Source: a virus
IMG/VR virus record: IMGVR_UViG_3300030389_000512
Location: 1 to 28,816 of that record
Direction: 5' to 3' (one strand)
Length of the DNA stretch: 28,816 nucleotides
Shown here piece after piece: positions 12,681 to 20,571 of this stretch. The position numbers and the translations under genes are program-made. Numbering within the stretch: position 1 is the stretch's first letter; every line of letters starts with the position of its first letter. The notes beneath the pieces were generated by a model. The model searched no databases. It was not told where the DNA came from and saw only the letters and a program-made list of their open reading frames with translations.

Positions 12681-13570
12681 TATAATTTAGTATAGTAGTT
12701 AGTATACCACGCAGTTTCTATTGCTGACATCTTTGCATCAGTAAGGCTACCTCCAAATCCGAACATACCCATAGTATTACCAGCAAACATCTGGTCAGAA
12801 CTTCTTGCACCTAGTAGGATCAAATCTTCTGCTGGTAGTGCATTGGAATCTACTCCGCTTGAGTCTACCGCAGACTTAGTATTCGATGCTGCAAGGTCGG
12901 TGCTTCTAAAGTTTATGGTATCAGATGCAGTTCTATTTTGAAAGAAGATGGTATCGTTATCTTTATGAATATCCATCTCTTGGTATTGGTTATCGTTTAT
13001 CCAGTTTCGGTTACCACTATTTGAACCATCTACTTGCAAACGAGGACTTAGGTAGTTGCTACTACCATCATTACCATATATTCTATTGTTTGTTTGATTG
13101 CTACTATCCATTATTGGGAAGGCTGCAAAGGCACCAGCATCATCTCGAGTATAGTTAGTAGCATCTGATGAGTTCAAAGTAAATCCAGTAGCAAGTCTTG
13201 AAGTACCTCCGTTTGACCAACCTTTGTTAGATGTAAAGCTCGGACTATTAACCTTTGTAAGTTTGAATTGTGTCGGACTCTTGAAGTTCAAAAGAGTAAA
13301 GTCACTACCGCCATCAAGCGTAGTGACTGCAAAGATATATAGCAAGTCTAACTCATCCCACACCGCAGCATCTTTCAAGGCTTTTACAAAAGTGTTTTGT
13401 AGCACTTGATGTGCAGCAGTTGGAGGTGCAAATCCATTAGTAGTACCAGCATTCAATACTGCCGCATAGTCATCATCATATCCTAGACCTTCGTATACAT
13501 CCCCCCAATCGTTGAGGTTGACTCTACCATCACCCCAATCAGTTGTCTCGTATATCTTTCCGTATCCCAT
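12680..13570 (-). CDS. Putative tail fibre / receptor-binding protein
   Basis: 296 aa. Rich in Asn, Ser, Asp, Gly and aromatic residues with many short strand-turn patterns. The second half (about 135-290) has the feel of a lectin-like jelly roll: AFAAFPIMDSSN, DNDTIFFQNRT, ILLGARSS, then FGGSLTDAKMSAIETAWYT at the C-terminus, a helix seen in host-recognition proteins of marine Bacteroidota phages. There are no catalytic motifs. It lies between the connector genes and the endolysin, and is likely to bind the cell surface. Medium confidence, from composition and position. Confidence 0.55.
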   Translation of the reverse strand: MGYGKIYETTDWGDGRVNLNDWGDVYEGLGYDDDYAAVLNAGTTNGFAPPTAAHQVLQNTFVKALKDAAVWDELDLLYIFAVTTLDGGSDFTLLNFKSPTQFKLTKVNSPSFTSNKGWSNGGTSRLATGFTLNSSDATNYTRDDAGAFAAFPIMDSSNQTNNRIYGNDGSSNYLSPRLQVDGSNSGNRNWINDNQYQEMDIHKDNDTIFFQNRTASDTINFRSTDLAASNTKSAVDSSGVDSNALPAEDLILLGARSSDQMFAGNTMGMFGFGGSLTDAKMSAIETAWYTNYYTKL

Positions 13571-13649
13571 TGTTCTTTGTCTTCTTTAAGAAGGTGATTA
13601 GCTTCTTTACATTCACCTCTTTTGGTTTGTAAGTTTTTATAGTACCCAT
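13539..13649 (-). CDS. Possible 36-aa basic peptide overlapping two genes
   Basis: Read by hand from ATG at 13649 to TGA at 13541-13539. Basic helix type: MGTIKTYKPKEVNVKKLI, then TFLKKTKNNGIRKD. It overlaps the connector stop by 13 nt and the fibre start by 32 nt. It fills the only gap between these genes. Basic short proteins at this location are plausible, but evidence is limited to an open frame and gene packing. Confidence 0.4.
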   Translation of the reverse strand: MGTIKTYKPKEVNVKKLITFLKKTKNNGIRKDIRDN

Positions 13650-14137
13650 CCTTGAAATACGCTATCTTTTAGTGGATGTATATCATCATTGGTATTCGAT
13701 GTATATTCAGGATAAGAACTCTGATTAAAAGACATAAAGTCTATGAACCTTCTAGTATAGTATTCTGCTAGATTACGCTCCTTGTCAATCAGCATAGCCA
13801 ACTCACTTCTCTCTAATGTCTCTCCATTTTCTACGGTCTTTTTGAATACTCCACCATTGGATGCAGTAAATGCTGCAAACGGAAGATACTCTACCATAGC
13901 AAAGTGGATAAGCATTTGTTGTATATAATCGTTTACAAGAGTTTGATATGTACCACTCAAAGTACCAGCAATGATGTCTGCGGATATCTTGTCATATAGT
14001 TTAGTACCTAAGTATTGCTCTATATGAACCTCTTGTGCAATCTTGATGAATTGTATAAACTTGTCCGTATCTACATTCCCTGATAGGAATGTATTACGGA
14101 CTAAGTCATCTCTTGTTATAAATAATGCAGTAGCCAT
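13637..14137 (-). CDS. Head-tail connector / adaptor-like protein
   Basis: 166 aa, mainly helical: FITRDDLVRNTFL, then KIAQEVHIEQYLGTKLYDKI, a helical core and a C-terminal tail with YTSNTNDD. This is the pattern of the DUF6712-type proteins that often follow the portal in Bacteroidota phages and that resemble adaptor proteins. It shares one base with the portal stop. Role inferred from family resemblance and position after the portal. Confidence 0.6.
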   Translation of the reverse strand: MATALFITRDDLVRNTFLSGNVDTDKFIQFIKIAQEVHIEQYLGTKLYDKISADIIAGTLSGTYQTLVNDYIQQMLIHFAMVEYLPFAAFTASNGGVFKKTVENGETLERSELAMLIDKERNLAEYYTRRFIDFMSFNQSSYPEYTSNTNDDIHPLKDSVFQGWVL

Positions 14138-15939
14138 TAGATTCCAGTTTGTATATCTTTTTCACTTGGAGGATTAACAAATCCTTTATTCTTCATATCC
14201 TTCGGTGCAACACTTACCTTATTAGGATTTGTCGGAGGTCTAAATCCTCTCGCTCTTGCTTGTGTTGTACTTATCGTTTCAGCGTTTGGGTTATTGACAT
14301 CAGGAGTGACGCCATCTTTAAATCTATAAGTTTTTCTAAACCATTTATGCTGACATCTAGCACCACCTTTATATAACCATATAGAGTATGTATCTGCACC
14401 CTCTTTACCGAATCCAGCATTTACTGGCTTCTTACCCATTGCTATAATATCTTCCTTACGATATATCTTGTTCGCCTTGACCATCTTTTTACAAAACTCT
14501 CTGCTATTTGGAGAGGTCTTTTTTGGAGAGTATTGGTATCTTACTCTGAATCTTTCAAGGTCTATGTTAGCACCATCTTGCTCACTAGATGCGTTAGGTC
14601 TTGCAGTACCAGTTGAGGCTAGTCCAATCATAGTATCAAATGCTTCCTCTTGGTCATAGTCTACCTCTCTCTCATCTACTAACTCCCACTCTTCTAAGTT
14701 CTCATCTTCGCCCATAGCGATCAAATCATCTACCAACTCATCATACTCTTGAGGTAATTCTTGTGAGCATTCTACGGAGTGGTTGCAAGTTTCTTTGGAG
14801 AAGAAACTTTCACCAGTTCTCTTCTCAGTTTCTTCTTTACTTACTGAGGCACTTCTATCTATAAACTCAAGAGGTTGAAGAGTCTTAAAGTATAAATCTA
14901 GTGCGATACCATTTACTGCTAGTATCTTATTCAAGGCATCTATCAAAAGGTTTTGAAAAGGTCTTACCACCGTGTTATCGAATAGCAAGGATGCAGTCTC
15001 TATCTCGTCTGCATTGTTTCCTAATCCAGTTTGGTCTTTGATACCTAAGAGCATAGGAGAAGTTACCCTATGCGCTACCATTAGCTTCTGCATAGACTCT
15101 CCTGATAAGAACTCATACTGCTGGGCAGCATCACTTATAGGTACTGCTTCAATGTTTGCTGCTAAGTCTGCATTTTCATTGAAGGCAAGTATGAAGTTAC
15201 CAGCATTAGATGTACCACCAAACTTGTCTTTTATCTTGTGTTCAATAAGCATTCTCTCTTCCTCATCAGGCACTCCGTTATTGAAGTTGATAAGCATAGA
15301 AGGACTCAATCCATTCTTGATATTATTGATATGAAAGTTTGCTACCTCCTCTTCAAGCTCGGCATAGGGTATGCCTCCTTGATAATCTACTGGAGAATAG
15401 TAATAGTACCCAGCACGATAAGGTCTTACTACAAGAATCTCTATCGCATCATTTGACATACCGAAAGCAGATATCCTTTCAGGTATGTCTCCCATCTTCA
15501 TCTTATCCCATTGTGCAGAATAGTAGTAAGCCTCTACATCTCCATCCGCATTCATCTTGCCTGAACGCAAAGTTTGTATAGGCATATGCTCTATCTGCGC
15601 TACCTCTCTACTTGCTTTTGAGTATATGATTTGGAAAGCACATTGCCCCATAAGTTTGAGGTCGCTCACTACCTTTCTCATACAATCAGGATTTATAAGA
15701 GACTTCATCATAGCATACTCTTGTGGCTTTCTGCTACTATCCGTTGCATCTATACCCTTGCCGTAGATCAAATCACTTATACCATTTATGATAGCATTAT
15801 TTGTTGGAGAGCCATTGTATCGGTCAATAAGATATTGGTAGTAGTTATTATCTTCTCCGTACTGAACCCAATCCTTATTCTTTTTCTCAATTACTTCAGG
15901 CTTTGTGTAACTCGCCAAGTTTATTGTGTGTAGTTTCAT
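14137..15939 (-). CDS. Portal protein with C-terminal extension
   Basis: 600 aa. Residues about 1-360 fit an HK97/SPP1-type portal: WVQYGEDNNYYQYLI near the start, then ISDLIYGKG, AFQIIYSK, IEHMPIQTLR, VAHRVTSPMLLGI and a DNTVVRPFQNLLIDALN helix. Portals form the ring through which DNA enters and leaves the capsid. Residues about 380-600 are an extra part: an acidic linker, then a domain with FCKKMVKAN, GFGKEGADTYSIWLY and GGARCQHKWFRK, and a disordered basic tail. The start overlaps the 113-aa gene (ATGA). The portal lies after the capsid gene, not before it. Confidence 0.85.
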   Translation of the reverse strand: MKLHTINLASYTKPEVIEKKNKDWVQYGEDNNYYQYLIDRYNGSPTNNAIINGISDLIYGKGIDATDSSRKPQEYAMMKSLINPDCMRKVVSDLKLMGQCAFQIIYSKASREVAQIEHMPIQTLRSGKMNADGDVEAYYYSAQWDKMKMGDIPERISAFGMSNDAIEILVVRPYRAGYYYYSPVDYQGGIPYAELEEEVANFHINNIKNGLSPSMLINFNNGVPDEEERMLIEHKIKDKFGGTSNAGNFILAFNENADLAANIEAVPISDAAQQYEFLSGESMQKLMVAHRVTSPMLLGIKDQTGLGNNADEIETASLLFDNTVVRPFQNLLIDALNKILAVNGIALDLYFKTLQPLEFIDRSASVSKEETEKRTGESFFSKETCNHSVECSQELPQEYDELVDDLIAMGEDENLEEWELVDEREVDYDQEEAFDTMIGLASTGTARPNASSEQDGANIDLERFRVRYQYSPKKTSPNSREFCKKMVKANKIYRKEDIIAMGKKPVNAGFGKEGADTYSIWLYKGGARCQHKWFRKTYRFKDGVTPDVNNPNAETISTTQARARGFRPPTNPNKVSVAPKDMKNKGFVNPPSEKDIQTGI

Positions 15940-16277
15940 ATCACGATGTACTCGTTAGCATTTGTTTTGTCGTACTCGGTGTAGACATTATTGTTCGTTG
16001 TGAACTTCTCAAAGTCGGTCTGATTCGTGCAAAAGACTTTGCCTCTATATATCTCAGCATTGTCTGCTGAATTACCTATCGTTATGTAATAATATCTACC
16101 CTCTACAAAGGTAAAGTCCGCAGTAATAGATACAAAGTTTCCTACCTCCGTAGTGCTTAGAGTTTGCTTTGCTGCGGTAACATTTGTTTGCTCATCAGTA
16201 ATCCTTAGTACGTTGGTACTTTCTACTACTCTAGGAATGTACTTGATAGTCTTATTAGATGTTGTAACTATGTGCAT
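15936..16277 (-). CDS. Small beta-rich structural protein candidate (113 aa)
   Basis: From ATG at 16277: MHIVTTSNKTIKYIPRVV, then strands (VSITADFTFVEGRYYYIT) and an acidic end. An upstream TTG at 16310 would add 11 residues but lies inside the terminator at 16309-16338, so ATG is preferred. It stops with an ATGA overlap on the portal start. It looks like a small jelly-roll or Ig-like head decoration or tail protein; the family is not recognised. Confidence 0.6.
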   Translation of the reverse strand: MHIVTTSNKTIKYIPRVVESTNVLRITDEQTNVTAAKQTLSTTEVGNFVSITADFTFVEGRYYYITIGNSADNAEIYRGKVFCTNQTDFEKFTTNNNVYTEYDKTNANEYIVI

Positions 16278-16308
16278 ATTCAAGTAACGAGATAGCCAAC
16301 TTTTGTCC

Positions 16309-16338
16309 AAAAAAAAGAGAGGCTCTCTGCCTCTCTTT
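16309..16338 (-). terminator. Terminator after the tail-tube candidate
   Basis: Minus strand: AAAGAGAGGC (16338-16329), loop AGAGA, GCCTCTCTTT (16323-16314), continuing into a T-run to 16309. It lies 22 nt after the stop of the 183-aa gene and 32 nt before the next start. The portal and lysis genes need readthrough or a further promoter. Confidence 0.92.
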
Positions 16339-16359
16339 ATCGTTTGAACTAATCATCTT

Positions 16360-16911
16360 TTAGAAGTCTACACCACTAACGATTGTCTCAGTAGCACTAC
16401 TCAATCCAGCAAATGGATTAGCAGCAACTGGGTTTTGTATGAAGTTAGATAGCATTAACTCTTCAGCAGTAAACTCAATAGTATATCCAATCAAGTCTCC
16501 CATCGCTGCACCTGATACTAAAGTACCTCCAGTAACATCGCATCCGTGTTCACGACCTAAGAGTAAAGCATTTCCGTTATAGTCTACCACTACGATATGT
16601 GGTCTACCATAAGCAAGAAGTTTCAATTCTTTACTATCATCTGCACTTAGTTTAGGCAATGTTAAACTAAGAGCTTGAGAGAAAAAGACCGTACCATTCT
16701 CACGTGATGCGGTTATAGTTTGTGTCATTGAAGAGTTGCCTTTTAGTTGGTAACGATACGCACTAAATGTTCCAGCAGCATCGGTAATAACATCACTAGC
16801 ATCCAAAGTCAAAGCACCCAAAGCACCAAAGTCTACAAAGTAAACTTCGTGAATACCACCTACGACATCTCTACAAGGTGTTATTCTTCCTTTTGTTAAA
16901 TTACAAGCCAT
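16360..16911 (-). CDS. Major tail tube protein candidate
   Basis: 183 aa, compact and beta-rich, with a start of MACNLTKGRITPCRDVVGGI and FVDFGAL, and strand patterns to the end. Two Cys at the N-terminus. It follows the capsid gene and has terminators both before and after it, as expected for a highly made tail component. The N-terminal type is familiar from Bacteroidota phage structural genes. Tail tube is the best guess; a head decoration protein is the alternative. Confidence 0.55.
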   Translation of the reverse strand: MACNLTKGRITPCRDVVGGIHEVYFVDFGALGALTLDASDVITDAAGTFSAYRYQLKGNSSMTQTITASRENGTVFFSQALSLTLPKLSADDSKELKLLAYGRPHIVVVDYNGNALLLGREHGCDVTGGTLVSGAAMGDLIGYTIEFTAEELMLSNFIQNPVAANPFAGLSSATETIVSGVDF

Positions 16912-16923
16912 TGTATTTTATTT

Positions 16924-16958
16924 AAAAAAAAGGGTAGGTAGTTTGTCTACCTACCCTT
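16924..16958 (-). terminator. Strong terminator after the major capsid gene
   Basis: Minus strand: AAGGGTAGGTAG (16958-16947), loop of 5, CTACCTACCCTT (16941-16930), running into a tract of T down to 16924. Twelve perfect pairs. It is 22 nt after the capsid stop and so would limit transcription of everything downstream. Confidence 0.95.
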
Positions 16959-16980
16959 CCATATTGTTAATGGTCTAAGA

Positions 16981-17907
16981 TTATGCGTAAAGCACTACCT
17001 CTGAACCTACTCCGTGAATTACCCCAGCAGTCATTCTCATAACTACACGAACATTTTGGCTACCATCAATGTCAGCCATATCTATCAACTTAACCTCGTT
17101 GTGGTCTGATAACAAACCAGTACCGAAGAACAAGTTCGACTTCTGAGCAGCTACCATTGTGTTAGCAGCAAGACCTGGAGATACGAAAATCTTCACGCCA
17201 TCAAAAGCTAAGTCTCCACCATTGAACCAAGTAGTACCAGCGTTATTCACACCATTTGCACCTAGTCCGTTAGCACCGAATCCACCTAAAGCACGAACAT
17301 AAGAACGAGCGATAGCAGAGTTCATATAGATGTATAAGTCTTCCTTTCCGTAAAGAGCAGAAGGAATAGCATCTACAACCTTACCTAACTCATCAATAAC
17401 ATTAGATGCAGTTACGGTTGTACCAGTTACATCTACTACGTCAGAGTCAGCAGCAAGTTGTAATTTCAATCCGTTGAATTGTCCGTCATTTGATCCGTTA
17501 CCGTCCCAAATATTTTGCTCAGTTTTCTCTGCTACTTTCGCTGCAACGTGAGCGATAATAAAGTCAGCAAAGCTAGAAGGTAAAGTGTCAAATGCACTAA
17601 AGCCTTGTTCTGCACTTAGCCAGTCTGAGTGAAAGTCTTTCTTACAAAGTTGTAAGTTTACTTGGAACTCATCAGGAGCAAGTACACGCTCAGTCAATGT
17701 AACCGTAGAGGTAGCACTAAAGTCACAAGATGCATCCTTGAGGATTGCATCGGTGCTTAGTTTCTTAATTACCTCTTTGAATTTTACATTAGGTTTAATT
17801 GTAATACCACCACCCTCGATAGTATTAGCTGAAAGAAGTGCTGCTGCGATTATCTCACCAGCGTACTCTCCAGCATAAGTTGTTGTGATTGATGTAGTTG
17901 TAGCCAT
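16981..17907 (-). CDS. Major capsid protein (HK97-like)
   Basis: 308 aa. HK97-type features: a helical and charged N-terminal third (VKFKEVIKKLSTDAIL), LAPDEFQVNLQLCKKDF, an E-loop/P-domain segment, EQNIWDGNGSNDGQFNG, then the A-domain (VIDELGKVVDAIPSALYG, LYIYMNSAIARSYVRALG) and FDGVKIFVSPGL, VVMRMTAGVIHGVG at the end. The scaffold gene precedes it by 15 nt and a strong terminator follows, as expected for the most abundant protein. No clear protease site is seen at the N-terminus. Confidence 0.85.
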   Translation of the reverse strand: MATTTSITTTYAGEYAGEIIAAALLSANTIEGGGITIKPNVKFKEVIKKLSTDAILKDASCDFSATSTVTLTERVLAPDEFQVNLQLCKKDFHSDWLSAEQGFSAFDTLPSSFADFIIAHVAAKVAEKTEQNIWDGNGSNDGQFNGLKLQLAADSDVVDVTGTTVTASNVIDELGKVVDAIPSALYGKEDLYIYMNSAIARSYVRALGGFGANGLGANGVNNAGTTWFNGGDLAFDGVKIFVSPGLAANTMVAAQKSNLFFGTGLLSDHNEVKLIDMADIDGSQNVRVVMRMTAGVIHGVGSEVVLYA

Positions 17908-17922
17908 CTCTTTTTTTATTTA

Positions 17923-18591
17923 TTAATTTTTACGTTCAGCCATTTTAGACAATACTCTATCTAGAGTAGATGTCTTTCTTCCTTGTGAGAATTTGTAAGA
18001 CTTATCCTTAGTAACTTGTGCTTCAGGATTTGCCTTGATAGGTTTGGCGGCTGGTTCTTGTACCGATAGTTCTTGTTGTACTTCTTCAACAACTTCTTCA
18101 GATACTGACTCCTCCGCGCTCATATCTTCTTTCTTCTTCTTAGGGTCTACCATAGACTTCACTTCCTCAATCATTTGCTTGAGTTCATCCATAGCTTTAC
18201 CTAACTCTTCTTTCGTAGCGTAAGCCATCTTCTCTTCTTCTTCTTCAGCCATTTCGACCTCTTCAGAAACTTCCTCAGATACTTCTTCAGCAGATGCTTC
18301 TACTTCTTCCTCTTCCTCTTTTGGCTCTTCTTTCATCATATCTCCTATGACACCTTCTTCAGCCACTACGAGAATCATACCATTTTCAAGCTCGTACTTA
18401 CCAACTGGTAATGCAACCTTCTCTTCGTCTTCAGTCATAATAAAAACTGGCTCTCCTTTCTCAAACTTCTCAGCCTCGATAGTTGTGCCGTTCTCTAACT
18501 TCATTGTCTCTAGAGCAATTACTTGAGTCTCTTCAGCGAGGTCTACGTTGAGTAGACTCGCTATCTTATTTAAAGTATTTTTCGCACTCAT
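17923..18591 (-). CDS. Capsid scaffolding protein
   Basis: 222 aa. An N-terminal beta domain (LENGTTIEAEKFEKGEPVFI and VALPVGKYELENGMIL) is followed by a very acidic Glu-rich coiled coil (about 88-175) and a basic C-terminal end (RKTSTLDRVLSKMAERKN). Acidic helical middle plus basic C-terminus is the standard scaffold layout: the basic end binds the capsid and the helix sets shape. It lies between the protease and capsid genes, the usual place. Confidence 0.78.
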   Translation of the reverse strand: MSAKNTLNKIASLLNVDLAEETQVIALETMKLENGTTIEAEKFEKGEPVFIMTEDEEKVALPVGKYELENGMILVVAEEGVIGDMMKEEPKEEEEEVEASAEEVSEEVSEEVEMAEEEEEKMAYATKEELGKAMDELKQMIEEVKSMVDPKKKKEDMSAEESVSEEVVEEVQQELSVQEPAAKPIKANPEAQVTKDKSYKFSQGRKTSTLDRVLSKMAERKN

Positions 18592-18613
18592 TATTTATTA
18601 ATTTATTTTTTTC

Positions 18614-18952
18614 TTATAATAGTCTTGAGAGTTGTTTTATTAAAGAATCTACTTCTTGAATCTGACCTTTAACCATAGCCATCTCTTGCTCTACCTCACG
18701 AGGTAAGTCTACACCTAAATCTTTAGCTTGTTGTTCGATTTGGTTTTTCATCGGATTCAATCTTACCAATGCTTTACCCGCTACATTCAAGTCATTTATT
18801 CCTTCTTTAGCAAGTTGTTCAACTTTACTCAACGCTCTTCTATAAGCACCAAAAGATTCTCTAGCTTGTTTTTTAAAGTCATCCATTAAACCTAACTCTA
18901 CCTTCTCAGTAGAGAGTTTTGTCATTACGCTTTTTAGTGTGTCTTGTTTCAT
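18614..18952 (-). CDS. Helical protein of the head module
   Basis: 112 aa, nearly all helical with coiled-coil heptads (KVEQLAKEGIN; EVEQEMAMVKGQIQEVDSL). It is placed between the protease and the scaffold. It could be a second scaffold part or a capsid assembly chaperone. No family is recognised; coding is supported by length, direction and packing. Confidence 0.6.
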   Translation of the reverse strand: MKQDTLKSVMTKLSTEKVELGLMDDFKKQARESFGAYRRALSKVEQLAKEGINDLNVAGKALVRLNPMKNQIEQQAKDLGVDLPREVEQEMAMVKGQIQEVDSLIKQLSRLL

Positions 18953-18988
18953 ATCTAATTAACTTTTAATGATTTATTTGTTGCATTT

Positions 18989-20569
18989 TTACTTAGGTTT
19001 TTTTGGATGACCAGTAGGCAGTAGGTCATTGTCTCCAGTATACTTAGGATTTTGTGGTCTACCATTCTTCACGAGGTACAAAAACGCATTGACTCTTGCA
19101 AATGCCCATTGTGAGGGATTATTTACTCTTGGAGACCTTGATACATTAAATGCTCCAAGTCCTCTCTGGAAGACGGACTTGAGCATCCCTACATTGACTC
19201 CGTATCCTAACTTCTTCTTGTATCTCTCGTTGAAGTCATCACTCTTCTTCTTGAGAGATGCTTCGTCCTTCTTACTTACCTTTGCACCTCTTGAGGTACT
19301 AGCATCTCCTTTAGCAGTTCCTTTGCCTTTAGGATTAGGATTTGGTGTGTCTGACTTAGGTGCTTTAGGAGATTTGCGTATACCACCTCTTTCTCCTACC
19401 TCAGCCATCTTCACACATCTGCCCTCTTTGTTTTTCTTATATCCTTTAGGACACTTCTTAGTCTTGTACATATCGTCTTTGATATGGAACTCGCAAGGCA
19501 TATACCAAGTCTTACCCTCAAACTCGTGAGTATGGAATCCTTTGCACCCTATGTTTCTCGCCATCTCTTCAGCCTTCTCTTGAGTGCTATATGCAAGTCT
19601 ATCGTCTATAATAGCGAACTGGTCATCTACTACCATAGATGCTAGGTTCAACTGACCTAACTCTTTTAGCTTAGACTCCGACCATCTCTTAGCAGCCTTG
19701 CCTCCCCATAGCAAGTAGGAGATAGTACCACAAGCCTTAGTATCTGACTCATCATAATACTCCTCTGCTCTTGATAAGAACGAGTACATACGTTTGATCG
19801 TTTGTAAAGATATTGGTTGCCCTTGTGCAAGTTGTTGCGCTCTGACCTTACCTACTTGAGTAGCACATTTATTATTTACTTTTTCATTTAGGTCTATCCC
19901 TCTCTGAGCATTATTGCGTACTGCATTGGGATAATCAGAGTAGCTTTCTAATTCAGTACGCTTACCTTTTTTTGTTCTTAGGTCTTTCTTGATTATAGCA
20001 CGAATCGCATTGAGTTGCTCTTGTGCCTTCTCTTCCTCTGCTTGTATCTTAGACATATTGACTTTGTCAGCAAAGTATCCTTCAATAGAGAATCCTTTTA
20101 CCTTACCATTCTTGACATACTCATTCCAGACCTTGTCATTGTACACCTTCATAGATACCATCCAAGTACCAATAGGAACATCTAAGCCATACTCTCTACT
20201 CTTGTCTTTCTCTCCATCAACTATCCAAGACTCTACCACACTCAAACCCTCAAGCTCGAAGTTATGCTCTAGCGTACTCTTGTTTTGTTTGCCTTGAGTT
20301 AAGTACAACTCGCTGACCTTTCTGACCGTGTCCTTAGAGAAGTATATATAGTATTCCTCGTCTCCGTTCTTACGGAAGATTGTCTTGTTTGGTATCAAAG
20401 CAGCACCCATCAGGATACGCTTCTCTCCATCTACCTCTGCAAGTTTATACTCTTGCTCTTTCTTTAATGTGATGAAGTCCGACTCTATAGCTGGTTGCTC
20501 TACGATACTGATGGCTTGAACGCCACTCAGTATCTGCTCTTCATCTAGGATCAATTCTACTATCTTCAT
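18989..20569 (-). CDS. XkdF-like prohead protease fused to extra domains
   Basis: 526 aa. Residues 1-170 fit the XkdF-like phage serine protease: EQPAIESDF near the start, STLEHNF with His102, VESWIVDGEKD, GTWMVSMKV, and VKGFSIEGYF with Ser161. His102 and Ser161 are the likely catalytic pair. After a helical linker come a Cys-containing middle (RMYSFLSRAEEYYDESDTKA, GTISYLLWGG), GCKGFHTHEFEGKTWYMPC, and a C-terminal part resembling DUF5824 (VFQRGLGAF, PSQWAFARVNAFL). It should cut scaffold during capsid maturation; the added parts are unexplained. Confidence 0.75.
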   Translation of the reverse strand: MKIVELILDEEQILSGVQAISIVEQPAIESDFITLKKEQEYKLAEVDGEKRILMGAALIPNKTIFRKNGDEEYYIYFSKDTVRKVSELYLTQGKQNKSTLEHNFELEGLSVVESWIVDGEKDKSREYGLDVPIGTWMVSMKVYNDKVWNEYVKNGKVKGFSIEGYFADKVNMSKIQAEEEKAQEQLNAIRAIIKKDLRTKKGKRTELESYSDYPNAVRNNAQRGIDLNEKVNNKCATQVGKVRAQQLAQGQPISLQTIKRMYSFLSRAEEYYDESDTKACGTISYLLWGGKAAKRWSESKLKELGQLNLASMVVDDQFAIIDDRLAYSTQEKAEEMARNIGCKGFHTHEFEGKTWYMPCEFHIKDDMYKTKKCPKGYKKNKEGRCVKMAEVGERGGIRKSPKAPKSDTPNPNPKGKGTAKGDASTSRGAKVSKKDEASLKKKSDDFNERYKKKLGYGVNVGMLKSVFQRGLGAFNVSRSPRVNNPSQWAFARVNAFLYLVKNGRPQNPKYTGDNDLLPTGHPKKPK

Positions 20570-20571
20570 AT

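Noticed and set aside
15936-16310. TTG start at 16310 for the protein before the portal
   Set aside because: The codon lies within a strong terminator; the ATG at 16277 is a better start.
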